Shown piece by piece: positions 9,560-17,255 of a stretch of 64,000 nucleotides of DNA. This DNA comes from Azospirillum brasilense. GTDB lineage: Bacteria; Pseudomonadota; Alphaproteobacteria; Azospirillales; Azospirillaceae. The notes below the pieces were generated by a model. The model was not told where the DNA came from and ran no database searches. It saw only the letters and a list, made by a program, of their open reading frames with translations. Positions within the stretch are counted from its first letter, which is position 1. Every line of letters begins with the position of its first letter. The stretch is from assembly GCF_003349955.1 (NCBI RefSeq), contig NZ_QLKQ01000002.1, positions 1 to 64,000 of the forward strand. Reading direction: 5' to 3'. A program made the position numbers and the translations under genes.

Positions 9560-10203
9560 CAGCTCTTGCCGTAGAGGGTGGCGAGATCGGCGGCACGCGA
9601 CCGGACGCCGGCGGGAGCCTGCGAGTCGTCGGCCAATTGCTGGAACAGGGTGCGCGCGCGCTCCTTGTCCCCGGCGCGCGCGGCGAGCACGGCGCTCATC
9701 TCGCGGGCGGAGAAGCGCCAGGGGTTGGCGTCCGCCGTCAGCGGCTGGAGCCGCGCCTGGAGCTGGGCCGGATCTCCGGAGTCGAGCTGGTGCATCACCG
9801 ACAGCAGGGCCGCCAGCTCGCGGTAGACCGCGGCGGCGCCGGCGTTGTTGGACAGCGTGTCGTAGACGGCTACGGCCTCCGCCGTCTTGCCCTCGCGGGC
9901 CAGCAGGGCGGCGGCGTTCAACTGGGCCAGCGCGGCCATGCCGGGGTCGGCCTTGGTGGCGAAGGCGGCCAGCGCCTCGACGCCCTTGTCCGGCCCCTGG
10001 GCGGCCTGTGAGAGGGCGGCGGCCAGGGCCGTCGTCCCGCTCTCCTTCTGCGACTGCTGCCAGTTCCGCCAGGCGACCGTGCCGCCCGTCGCGGCGACGA
10101 CCGCCAGCGCGGCCGCCAGCATGATGCCGCCATAGCGCTTGAAGACGCGCTCCATGCGGTCGCGGCGCAGATCCTCGTCGACTTCGCGGAAAATATCGCT
10201 CAT
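9559..10203 (-). CDS. YfgM-like tetratricopeptide membrane protein
   Basis: This 214-residue protein has one N-terminal transmembrane helix (about residues 26-46, MLAAALAVVAATGGTVAWR) and an alanine-rich helical periplasmic part with TPR character. It matches the YfgM (TPR_21) family, ancillary to the SecYEG translocon and periplasmic chaperones. The order with bamB and der is the classical one. The N-terminus (MSDIFREVDEDLRRDR) is typical of the alphaproteobacterial version. The roughly 170-base gap to the next gene upstream probably holds the operon promoter; no clear promoter was assigned. Confidence 0.85.
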   Translation of the reverse strand: MSDIFREVDEDLRRDRMERVFKRYGGIMLAAALAVVAATGGTVAWRNWQQSQKESGTTALAAALSQAAQGPDKGVEALAAFATKADPGMAALAQLNAAALLAREGKTAEAVAVYDTLSNNAGAAAVYRELAALLSVMHQLDSGDPAQLQARLQPLTADANPWRFSAREMSAVLAARAGDKERARTLFQQLADDSQAPAGVRSRAADLATLYGKS

Positions 10204-10374
10204 GGCTCTACAGCGGCATCCTACGGCACGAAAACCGTTACAGCGGAGATTGCGCCCGCGCGCGGCTGCGGCGGACGATTCTGATGGTTCAAAGGGCCGG
10301 ATAGCATTGGGCGCCGCACGCGGTCAAGGCGCAACGGCGCCCAATGCGGCATTAAGGCTGCGCTTGGGGTGGAA

Positions 10375-10929
10375 TCAGGTTGGATTCCGCCATTTGATGG
10401 AGCAGCCCATGCTGGGGATCTGGTCGGTCGGCCCCTGCCCCGTCTGGGCGATGCGGACCATCGCGTGGAACAGCTCGCGCGGGGCGTCGGGGATCGGCTC
10501 GCGTTTGGAGGCGTCCAGCCGGCCGCGGTATTGCAGGCAGAGGTCGGCGTTGAAACCGAAAAAGTCGGGCGTGCAGACCGCGCCGTAAGCCCGCGCCACC
10601 TCCTGAGTCTCGTCGAGCAGATAGGGGAAGGTGAAGCCGTGTTCCGCCGCGAAACGCTTCATGTTCTCGAAGCCGTCGTCGGGATAGGCGTCGGTGTCGT
10701 TGGACATGATGGCGACGGCGCCGATGCCGTGGGGCCGAAGCGCGTCCACCTCCTCGACGATCCGCCCGATCACCGCCTTCACATAGGGGCAGTGGTTGCA
10801 GATGAACATGACCAGAGTGCCGCTCGGCCCCTGGACGTCGGCCAGGCTGTAGGTCTTTCCATCGGTTCCCTTCAGGCTGAAATCCTCCGCCTTCCGGCCA
10901 AAGTCGCACACCGGGGTTTCCGCCGCCAT
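10375..10929 (-). CDS. Thioredoxin-fold, peroxiredoxin-like protein
   Basis: This 184-residue protein has the AhpC/TSA-type thioredoxin fold. The N-terminal F-x-LKGTDGKTYSLADV strand pattern leads to the redox site FICNHCPYVKAV, a CxxC placed where thioredoxin has CGPC. A cis-proline region (TFPYLLDETQEVARAYGAVCTPDFF) follows. Proteins of this type, with the NHCP motif, are common and poorly characterised and may be thiol reductases or peroxidases. There is no signal peptide, so a cytosolic site is expected. The gene stands alone on the minus strand with gaps of about 190 bases on both sides. Confidence 0.85.
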   Translation of the reverse strand: MAAETPVCDFGRKAEDFSLKGTDGKTYSLADVQGPSGTLVMFICNHCPYVKAVIGRIVEEVDALRPHGIGAVAIMSNDTDAYPDDGFENMKRFAAEHGFTFPYLLDETQEVARAYGAVCTPDFFGFNADLCLQYRGRLDASKREPIPDAPRELFHAMVRIAQTGQGPTDQIPSMGCSIKWRNPT

Positions 10930-11121
10930 CGCTGTCGTTCCTCCTTCTGGACCCTCGGACGCGCCGCCGGCGCGGGTTCGGGCATGAGTATATGAGGTGA
11001 GGCGAAAGCCGGAATCGAAAAGGCCGCGGCGGCACCTTGTTCGTGCCTGCTCGCGGCCCTGTCGGTCTCCAACCCGGTTTCTTGCTTCCCGCCCTGCCCC
11101 GTAACCGTCGGACCCGCCCCT

Positions 11122-11769
11122 TTACGAGGCCATGGCGGCGGCGGCGATCACCGCCTGGGTGCGGTTCTTGACGCCCAGCGACTTGAAGATCGCCGTGACA
11201 TGGATCTTCACCGTGCCCTCGGACAGGCCGAGTTCGTAGGCGATCTGCTTGTTCGACTTGCCCGCCCGCAGGCAATCCAGGACTTCGCGCTGGCGCTGGG
11301 TCAGGCCGTAGGCGCTGCGGTCCGCGCCGTCCAGACGACCGCGGCGCGGCGCAGCGTCGGAGGCCGCGGTCGCGGCGGTAAGCGCGCCGGGGGGCACGTA
11401 GATGCCGCCGGAGAAGACCAGATTCAGAGCGCCCATCATCACCTTGACGCTGCTCGACTTCGGAATGTAGCCGGTGGCCCCGTGGTCGAGCGCGCCGCGG
11501 ATGTCGTTCAGCGCCTCGGAGGCGGAGATCACCACGACCGGCACGCCCGGCTGGAGGCTCTGCACCTCGCGCAGCCCGTCGAACCCCGGCCAGTTCGGCA
11601 TGTGCAGATCCATCAGCACCACGTCGAACCCGCCGCCGACGCGGCATTGCTGAAGAACCTCGTCGAAGGTGCCGGCCTCGACAAAGATCGCGTCCCCGTG
11701 AAGCTGCTCCAGAAGACGGCGCAGGCCTTCACGAAAAAGGAGATGGTCGTCACCGATCAGAATTTTCAT
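11122..11769 (-). CDS. NarL/FixJ-type response regulator (LuxR family)
   Basis: This 215-residue two-domain response regulator has an N-terminal receiver with its acidic pair GDD (residues 6-8). The phosphoacceptor is Asp54 in VLMDLHMP, with the conserved Lys104 in YIPK. A C-terminal LuxR-type helix-turn-helix (LTQRQREVLDCLRAGKSNKQ then VKIHVTAIFKSLGVKNRT) follows. The start at 11769 begins the receiver exactly; upstream in-frame sequence has no such pattern. No histidine kinase is adjacent, so the partner is unknown. Two more LuxR-type genes lie within 3 kb, which makes a local regulatory network likely. Confidence 0.92.
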   Translation of the reverse strand: MKILIGDDHLLFREGLRRLLEQLHGDAIFVEAGTFDEVLQQCRVGGGFDVVLMDLHMPNWPGFDGLREVQSLQPGVPVVVISASEALNDIRGALDHGATGYIPKSSSVKVMMGALNLVFSGGIYVPPGALTAATAASDAAPRRGRLDGADRSAYGLTQRQREVLDCLRAGKSNKQIAYELGLSEGTVKIHVTAIFKSLGVKNRTQAVIAAAAMAS

Positions 11770-12545
11770 GGCCCCGTCCGCCTTCGTTTTCCCGTTGCTT
11801 CGGATCAGCCCTCCTCGGGCTAACCGGGCCACCCCGTTGGCGATCCAACCATCCTTTCGCCCCGTGGCTTGAAGAACTGCTACCACATTCGGAAGAGGGG
11901 CAATATCCGGACAAGGGCCATAGGTCATTTGCGGCGCGGAACAATCACCTATACAGCAAAGGCCGACTGAACAAAACAAGAACTATGACTTTTCATCTAA
12001 GCCTCTGCACGAAAGAAAGTGGGAGCGCAATTTTCTCCATGTTTGGTTGTTCAAGGTGAGGGCGACAGTGACGATCCGTCACGGAACACCCCATGCGTGC
12101 AAAGGGTTGGCACCAACGATCGAATTGCGTGAAAACCTATCCGATCGGTGGTGCGCCCTGTACGAATGGCCAGCGCTTTTCCTGCGGGAGTGCCTCACTT
12201 TGCGACACACACCTGTACTGGCCTTTCAGCGCAGTCCGTCACAAAAGAGTTATCGCTTGGAGCGATCCGGTCGCCATTCAGATGCGCTTGACGATCTTGA
12301 GTGATCATCTATCGTTTGATTTACGTGTTACACGACTAATTTATAAACTGTTTGTCACAGTGTCAAGTTTTTTTCCAGGTTTGATGGATATATGCCTGAA
12401 ATTCGATGCAGTCTTTAAATGAAAACACTTACGCGAAGACACAGAGCGCCGACGGATAGAGAGCACGAGACAAGCCTAAAACACAGGCGGCGATAACGCC
12501 CGACAAGGGCCTGCCGTGGATGCCTCCTCCAAACAGAGCTGACCC
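11770..12545. promoter_or_regulatory. Long AT-rich regulatory interval between divergent LuxR-type genes
   Basis: This 776-base interval separates two divergently transcribed regulators and is clearly less GC-rich than the coding DNA around it, most strongly from about 12295 to 12430. It contains a perfect palindrome CGTG-TTA-CACG at 12324-12334 and an imperfect one, TTGTCACAGTGTCAA, at 12352-12366. An AT stretch, TTTATAAAC, lies between them. No convincing gene is present; an 85-codon frame at 12047-12304 lacks any ribosome-binding site. It probably holds promoters and operators for both regulators. Confidence 0.55.
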
Positions 12546-13289
12546 ATGCAAATGAACCATGAGTACGCCCAAGAGAAAGCATCGCACTCGACCCGCAACG
12601 CGGTGACCCCCATGCACGTCTGCCTGATTCTCGACAACAGTTCCCTGACCGACACCGTGGTGCAGGCGCTCGACCGGGCCGGTCGCCATCGTGTGACCGT
12701 CTTCCACGACATATCGGAACTGACGCAGAGCACGCTGACGCCCGATGCGATCCTGATCGGCCTTCAGCAGTTCACCGCGCTGCGCGAGAACGAACCGATG
12801 GTGTATCTGCGGCTGTCACGCCGGTCGCGGATCGTCGTGGTGCTGTCGTCGCGGGAATTGCTGGACGCCGCACACATCCTGGCTTTCGCCGATGCGTGGG
12901 TGTTCGAGGACATCAACGTGGACCGCATCAACGAACTGCTGGATCTGGGGCTGGAGGGGCACTGTCTGATGCCCAAGCAGTTCCTGTCCCGGCTGGGCGT
13001 CGATGAGATCCGGCTGACCTTGCTGCCGCGGTTGTCGGAACCGGAGTTCGAAACCCTGCGCCTGCTCGGCCAGGGGCTGAACAACCGGACGATCGCCAAC
13101 CAGCTCGATCTGTCCGAGGCGGTCATCAAGTCGATGGTGCGCAGTGTTCTGTCCAAGCTGCACTTCCGCAACAGAACGGAAGCCGGCGTCTTCGCCGCGC
13201 GGCAGCAGGGCGCGTTGCAGTCCGCCCGGGAGGGCATGGTGCCGCCGCAGATGCACGCGGCCCCGGCCCACCGGACCGGCACGTCCTGA
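12546..13289 (+). CDS. LuxR-family regulator with degenerate receiver
   Basis: This 247-residue protein ends in a clear LuxR-type helix-turn-helix (LSEPEFETLRLLGQGLNNRT, then IKSMVRSVLSKLHFRNRTEA). The N-terminal part has receiver-like alternating strands and helices starting at MHVCLILDNSS. The usual acidic pair is reduced to one Asp. The phosphoacceptor position in PDAILIGLQQF carries Gly or Leu instead of Asp, and the switch Lys is not evident. It should therefore not be controlled by ordinary aspartate phosphorylation. The start could also be the ATG at 12612. A long AT-rich upstream region with two palindromes suggests complex regulation. Confidence 0.82.
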   Translation: MQMNHEYAQEKASHSTRNAVTPMHVCLILDNSSLTDTVVQALDRAGRHRVTVFHDISELTQSTLTPDAILIGLQQFTALRENEPMVYLRLSRRSRIVVVLSSRELLDAAHILAFADAWVFEDINVDRINELLDLGLEGHCLMPKQFLSRLGVDEIRLTLLPRLSEPEFETLRLLGQGLNNRTIANQLDLSEAVIKSMVRSVLSKLHFRNRTEAGVFAARQQGALQSAREGMVPPQMHAAPAHRTGTS

Positions 13290-13334
13290 CAACCCGTCGG
13301 ACGTCCCGTCACCCCTGATCAACCAATCGAAAGA

Positions 13335-13360
13335 ATCCCGGCCACCGTGCCGGGATATTT
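13335..13360 (+). terminator. Terminator after the degenerate-receiver regulator
   Basis: An 8-bp stem (ATCCCGGC, 13335-13342, with GCCGGGAT, 13349-13356) and a six-base loop are followed by ATTTTC. Confidence 0.65.
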
Positions 13361-13415
13361 TCGTTTGCGAACCGGTTTCCCGGCCGGCTTCCGGTCGGAA
13401 GCCGCACACGGAAAC

Positions 13416-13463
13416 GCCGGACCGGCCGGCCACACCGAAAGGGTGATGGCCGGCCGGTCCGGC
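13416..13463. repeat. Perfect 17-bp GC hairpin between convergent regulators
   Basis: GCCGGACCGGCCGGCCA (13416-13432) and its exact reverse complement (13447-13463) flank a 14-base loop. An 8-bp hairpin (13385-13404, four-base loop) lies just before it. They sit between two convergent LuxR-type genes, 33 bases after the stop of the minus-strand one, and could act as a transcription barrier or mRNA 3'-end stabiliser. No T run follows. Confidence 0.6.
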
Positions 13464-13496
13464 GCCTGCGCCGGTGGAGCGATCGCGGGAGACCGG

Positions 13497-14189
13497 TTAC
13501 TGGTGGGCCGCCGCCGCGGTGACCGCCCCGGCCCCGGCCAACTCGCCGCCGATGCCGTTGTTGAGCGCCCAGATGGCGGCCTGGGTGCGGTTCGAGGCAT
13601 TGATCTTGCGCAGCAGGCTCTTCAGGTGAACCTTGACCGTTGCCTCGGTGATGTTCAGATGGTTGGCGATCATCTTGTTGCTGTCGCCGTTCAGCAGGCA
13701 GCGCAGGATTTGCACCTCCCGCTGCGACAGGCCCTTGCGCGACACTGGCATGTCCGTGCCGTTCCCGTTGACTCGGCCGGAGATCAGCAGCGCGGCGAGG
13801 TGGGTCGGAAACACCTTCTCGCCCATCATCACCAGGCGCAGCGACTGGGCCAGCGCGTCGGACGACAGATCCTTCATCAGGTAGCCGTCGGCCCCGGCCT
13901 CCAGCGCGTTGGCAAGGCGGCGCGTGCACAGGTCGCTGGTCAGGATGACCATACGCGCGTCGGGAAGCTGGGCGCGCAGGCGCCGCATGCCGTCGGCCTC
14001 CTCCTCGCCCCCGTTCACCAGATCGAGCAGGATGAGCTGCGGACGCAAGCCGTTGTCGACGGAGTTCAGCGCCTCGCGCAGGTTCCCCGCCTCGGCGGCG
14101 ATCTGAAAGGGTGAATCGTCGAGAAGCCTCTTCAGGCCTTCGCGGAACAGCTTATTGGAGTCGATCAGAAAAGCACGCACTGGTTCCAT
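13497..14189 (-). CDS. NarL/FixJ-type response regulator (LuxR family)
   Basis: This 230-residue response regulator has a receiver that starts with RAFLIDSNKLFREGLKRLL. The phosphoacceptor is Asp56 in LILLDL, the Thr switch is in MVILTSD, and the Lys is in YLMKD. A LuxR-type DNA-binding domain follows (LSQREVQILRCLLNGDSNKM, then VKVHLKSLLRKINASNRTQ) with a short Ala-rich tail. The first acidic residues read ID-S rather than DD, a mild deviation. It is convergent with the degenerate-receiver regulator and separated from it by strong hairpins. No cognate kinase is adjacent. Confidence 0.92.
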   Translation of the reverse strand: MEPVRAFLIDSNKLFREGLKRLLDDSPFQIAAEAGNLREALNSVDNGLRPQLILLDLVNGGEEEADGMRRLRAQLPDARMVILTSDLCTRRLANALEAGADGYLMKDLSSDALAQSLRLVMMGEKVFPTHLAALLISGRVNGNGTDMPVSRKGLSQREVQILRCLLNGDSNKMIANHLNITEATVKVHLKSLLRKINASNRTQAAIWALNNGIGGELAGAGAVTAAAAHQ

Positions 14190-14573
14190 TGGTCAGCTCC
14201 CGCGATTTTTGGAAAATTGCTCTGACTCCCTGGGCAATCTTGTAGGCTACCAATCACCCGAGGTTTCCCCACCCGTGCCCCACCGATGGCATTGACGTGC
14301 CGATATTTTGGATGACCTTACCCCTGTGTCGTGCAACACGGTACCACTCTGTGGGATTAAAAGAAGAACGCATTGGACATATGCGCAAAGCTACTTTTAA
14401 TCATGGATTACTGCATCTCTTTTAAAGTACACAGCATCCCCAATCGAATGGATACTTCAGCGAATTCTCTACCACTTTCTTGCGGAGAGGCGCACGCTTT
14501 GGATGCGCATGGGGACGGGCCGACTCATGGGAGTTGCCAAAAGTTCCCGACCCCAAACGGGCAGGAGGCACTC
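14190..14573. promoter_or_regulatory. AT-enriched upstream region of a LuxR-type gene
   Basis: This interval lies upstream of the minus-strand regulator and of the small plus-strand ORFs. It carries the palindrome CGTG-CAA-CACG at 14330-14340, the same CGTG-N3-CACG form as the palindrome at 12324-12334. It also has AT-rich stretches around 14350-14430. No gene is recognisable in it. A role as a divergent promoter region is inferred from position. Confidence 0.5.
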
Positions 14574-14705
14574 ATGCCGAAGAAGCGCATCCGCTCCTTG
14601 CCACGCCCGTCCTATGATCGCCGCCGCCCCCTCCCCGTAGGTCATAACACCATGCGGCAGGAGGCTTCTCGACGGATGCGGTGCGTGGTTCGATGTGGAC
14701 GATGA
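14574..14705 (+). CDS. Small basic ORF, 43 residues
   Basis: An ATG at 14574 is preceded by AGGAGG with five-base spacing, one of the best ribosome-binding sites in the window. The frame encodes 43 residues, strongly basic (many Arg and Lys), beginning MPKKRIRSLPRPSYDRRRPL. It resembles no family I know. Its TGA stop overlaps the ATG at 14702 of the following small membrane ORF in the ATGA arrangement, so it may be a real coupled gene or a leader peptide. Support is the initiation signal and the overlap only; conservation has not been tested. Confidence 0.4.
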   Translation: MPKKRIRSLPRPSYDRRRPLPVGHNTMRQEASRRMRCVVRCGR

Positions 14706-14863
14706 TCGGCGCGGCAGCGGCCAGCTATCTGCTGCTGCTCGCCCGAAGCGCCTGGAAACAGGGCGAGATGCGCCAGTTCCTGCGCAGCCTCGCCATCGTG
14801 GCGGCCCTGTGCGCGCTGGTCGCCGGCGCGGTCTTCGCCGCGATGCTGCTCGATTCGCGCTGA
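14702..14863 (+). CDS. Small two-helix membrane protein, 53 residues
   Basis: The 53-residue product has two hydrophobic segments, MIGAAAASYLLLLARSAW and LAIVAALCALVAGAVFAAML, joined by a short charged loop (KQGEMRQFLRS). That is a helical hairpin membrane protein. The ATG at 14702 overlaps the stop of the preceding basic ORF. In-frame alternatives are ATG 14693 and GTG 14681. A terminator-like hairpin follows at 14909-14942. Function is unknown. The hydrophobic pattern with charged loop makes it more convincing than a random frame. Confidence 0.55.
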   Translation: MIGAAAASYLLLLARSAWKQGEMRQFLRSLAIVAALCALVAGAVFAAMLLDSR

Positions 14864-14908
14864 CCAACGGCGGATCGGAGACGGAAAACCGGAGGCCGGA
14901 ACGCACGA

Positions 14909-14942
14909 AGGCCCCTCCCCGCCCGACGGCGGAAAGGGGCCT
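14909..14942. terminator. Bidirectional hairpin between convergent genes
   Basis: Outer arms AGGCCCCT and AGGGGCCT, inner arms CCGCC and GGCGG and a four-base loop form an interrupted stem. It lies between the small membrane ORF and the convergent AAA ATPase gene. Confidence 0.6.
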
Positions 14943-14972
14943 CCCCGGACCGGTCTGCCCGTGGATGGACGG

Positions 14973-16562
14973 TCAGATCTGGCCGCGCTCGTGGGCCTGC
15001 CGCATCAGCACATACTGGCGCATCATCTGGTTGCGGAAGCGGTAGCGGGTCCAGCCCGGCTCGACCACCGGGGCCAGCACGCCGCCATACTCCTCGCGGC
15101 AGAGCCGCTCCAGGATGCCGAGCGCCTCCTTGGTCGGCGGAGCGCCGTTCGGGCCGGCCAGCTCCTTGGGATCGAAGGTCCCGTAGGAGTCCGCCGGGCA
15201 CAGGGCGCAGGCCAGCAGCACATCCTCCAGCTCGGCGCGGCGTTCGGCAGCCAACGCACGGGCGTAGGAATCGACGATGCCGCGCTCCGCCTCCTGCAGG
15301 CAACGGGTGACCGCGTAGGCGAGGTCGTCCCGCTCCACCACCGTCGAACCGCGGCTGACCGCGCTGCGCGCGGCGTGCAGGCCGAGAAGCTGCGCGTAGT
15401 AGGGCAGACCGCGGACAAACTCGCAGACGCGGTCCACGGCCTCCGGCGCGAAGGCGATGCCGGCGTTCTCGGCTCCGGCGTTGATGAGGCGCCCGATCTC
15501 CACGTCGGTCATCAGCGGCAGATGCACCGGCACCAGCGAGCGCTGGATCGACGGGTGCTTGCCCAGGAGCTGGTCCAGATTCTCCGCGACGCCGACCACC
15601 AGCAGGGTCACCGGGATCGAGCTGTCGGTCAGGTTCTTGAACAGCTCGGCAAGCTTGTTGCGGAAATCCTCGTCGGTGACGCGGTCATACTCGTCGAGGA
15701 TCAGCAGCACATGGGTGGCGTGAATGCCCGACAGAACCTCGTTCAGCTCCGTCACGCTGAAGCCGCCCTCGGGCAGAAGCTCGTTGAAGCTGGTGAAGCT
15801 GCGGCGCGAGGCGAAGGGGTTGTCGATCCCCGACCGGTAATAGGTCGAGGGGATCTTCTTCAGGAAATGGCGGAAGATGTCCTCGAAGCTCAGCTCGGCG
15901 CTGCAGGTCAGTTTCAGCGACAGGTAGCCGGCCTGGCCGGCGATCTTCTCGATGGCGTTGGCGACGGAGGTCTTGCCGCGGCCGCGGTCGCCGAACAGGA
16001 TGACGTGCGCCCGCTCCTCCTCGATGGCGGAGATGATGCGCTTCAGCGTTTCGGTCCGGCCGATGAACAGCGAGTTGAGCTGCTGTTTGGGCCGCGTCGG
16101 CGTGAAGGCTTCGCGCAACAGGCCGTTCAGTTCGGGCGTGAGTCCCTTCAGCATGGCCGGAGCGCCGACCGCCCCCGGTCCGCGCAGGCCGCCGTTGACG
16201 GTCATGGTGAAGCGCGGAAGATCCGTGTCGGCGGGCGCTTGGCCGCGCTGGCCACCCAGTCCGCCACCCGCACCGCCACCAAGCGGGCTGTTCAGCGGAT
16301 CGTGGCGCAAGCCCGACGGGCCGCGCATCGTCTCGCCCAACCCGCCGCCATGCCCGGTCCCCGCCGCTCCGCCGACCGGTCGCAGATGCGGTGCCGGACG
16401 GCCCGCGAGGGGGCTCTGGGATTGCATCGGCGGATGGCCGTGGGCCGCATTGCCCTGGGTGGAGCCCGGTCCGGCCGCTCCACCCCCCGTGATGCCGCCA
16501 CCCATGGACATCCGGTCATCCGCATCGGCGGTCGCCCGCCGCTTCCGAAAGAAGTTTCGCAT
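14973..16562 (-). CDS. AAA ATPase with long low-complexity N-terminus
   Basis: This 529-residue protein has an unusual first 130 residues rich in Gly, Pro, Ala and His, probably disordered. An ORC1/CDC6- or ExeA-like AAA ATPase domain follows. Walker A is GDRGRGKTS at residues 191-199, and Walker B is VLLILDEYD near residue 290. A sensor-like segment (TLLVVGVAENLDQLL) and a helical C-terminal part follow. No transmembrane helix is visible. Such ATPases occur in DNA-transaction, secretion and mobile-element contexts. The nearest named genes here give no pathway. It is convergent with the small ORFs at 14574-14863. Function unknown. Confidence 0.8.
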   Translation of the reverse strand: MRNFFRKRRATADADDRMSMGGGITGGGAAGPGSTQGNAAHGHPPMQSQSPLAGRPAPHLRPVGGAAGTGHGGGLGETMRGPSGLRHDPLNSPLGGGAGGGLGGQRGQAPADTDLPRFTMTVNGGLRGPGAVGAPAMLKGLTPELNGLLREAFTPTRPKQQLNSLFIGRTETLKRIISAIEEERAHVILFGDRGRGKTSVANAIEKIAGQAGYLSLKLTCSAELSFEDIFRHFLKKIPSTYYRSGIDNPFASRRSFTSFNELLPEGGFSVTELNEVLSGIHATHVLLILDEYDRVTDEDFRNKLAELFKNLTDSSIPVTLLVVGVAENLDQLLGKHPSIQRSLVPVHLPLMTDVEIGRLINAGAENAGIAFAPEAVDRVCEFVRGLPYYAQLLGLHAARSAVSRGSTVVERDDLAYAVTRCLQEAERGIVDSYARALAAERRAELEDVLLACALCPADSYGTFDPKELAGPNGAPPTKEALGILERLCREEYGGVLAPVVEPGWTRYRFRNQMMRQYVLMRQAHERGQI

Positions 16563-16797
16563 CCGTCCCGATCCCAGAATTCCGCGTTGTCGTCACCAGC
16601 CGGCCTTGGCCGGTGGCCTGATCGTCGCGTCGCCCGCCCCGCTTCGGCTGGTCCCGTCTTGGCTGGGACCGCCCGGCGGCTGCGGTGGACGCATTCCGGA
16701 TGTAAGCGATGCGTCGCCAAGGGTTGCCTGGGATTTCGGATTATTATCCGGAGGAGGTCCAACCCTTATGGCGACTCCTTTCGGGGGATTCGGTGCC

Positions 16798-16896
16798 TCA
16801 GAAGCCGGCGGCGTGGCCCAGCAGAGTCCAGACGAACAGGGTGCCGAACAGAGTCGCCAGTCCGGCGAGTTCACGCAGGAAAACCAGGATCGACAT
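16798..16896 (-). CDS. Tiny single-pass membrane peptide, 32 residues
   Basis: On the minus strand the ATG at 16896 is preceded by AAGGAAG with near-ideal spacing. It opens a 32-codon frame starting MSILVFLRELAGLATLFGTL and ending in GHAAGF before TGA. The product would be one hydrophobic helix with a single Arg-Glu pair near the N-terminus. This is typical of small membrane peptides that bind larger membrane proteins. It is divergent from kup and 235 bases upstream of the AAA ATPase gene. I do not recognise it; KdpF was considered but does not match in sequence. Confidence 0.5.
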   Translation of the reverse strand: MSILVFLRELAGLATLFGTLFVWTLLGHAAGF

Positions 16897-17255
16897 GGCA
16901 ATCTTCCTTGATCGGTTGGCGGATATGCGACGGGCGACGTCGTAACGCCGAACCGCAGCTTGGCGACGGCGCCGACGAAGAAAAACGTATCAGAACAAAA
17001 AATGAACGACAAGCGCATTGTTCGCTTTTTGTTCCATTCAAAGCCCCTTGGCTCGATGGTGCGTTCAAAGCCGGCATCAAATCCGGTTGCGACGGTTCCC
17101 ATCGCCTTGCACGCTGTGGCTGGCACCCCCGCGCCACCGGAACCATATGGTCTTGTGGTGAGCGGTTGATGTAAGGAGAAGGTTCGCGGCCGAAGCGTTC
17201 CGCCCGCAAGAAGGGCCCCCCGACACCGGACCGCGATCCGAACGAACGGACCATC
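16897..17255. promoter_or_regulatory. Divergent promoter region with AT-rich palindrome before kup
   Basis: This 359-base interval lies between the tiny peptide and kup. A 42-base imperfect palindrome spans 16993-17034. Its outer arms are GAACAAAAA and TTTTTGTTC, and its inner arms are GAAC and GTTC. It stands out as an AT-rich island in GC-rich DNA. It could be an operator for either gene. No other gene-like frame has a ribosome-binding site here. Confidence 0.5.

Noticed and set aside
12047-12304. An 85-codon frame in the AT-rich interval between LuxR-type genes
   Set aside because: No ribosome-binding site, no ATG start and no plausible protein pattern; more likely leader DNA.
16798-16896. 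The tiny membrane peptide as KdpF, because of nearby kup
   Set aside because: KdpF accompanies KdpABC, none of which is present, and its sequence pattern is different.
14961-17174. A 737-codon plus-strand frame opposite the AAA ATPase
   Set aside because: It is the shadow of a gene with intact Walker motifs and is low in complexity.
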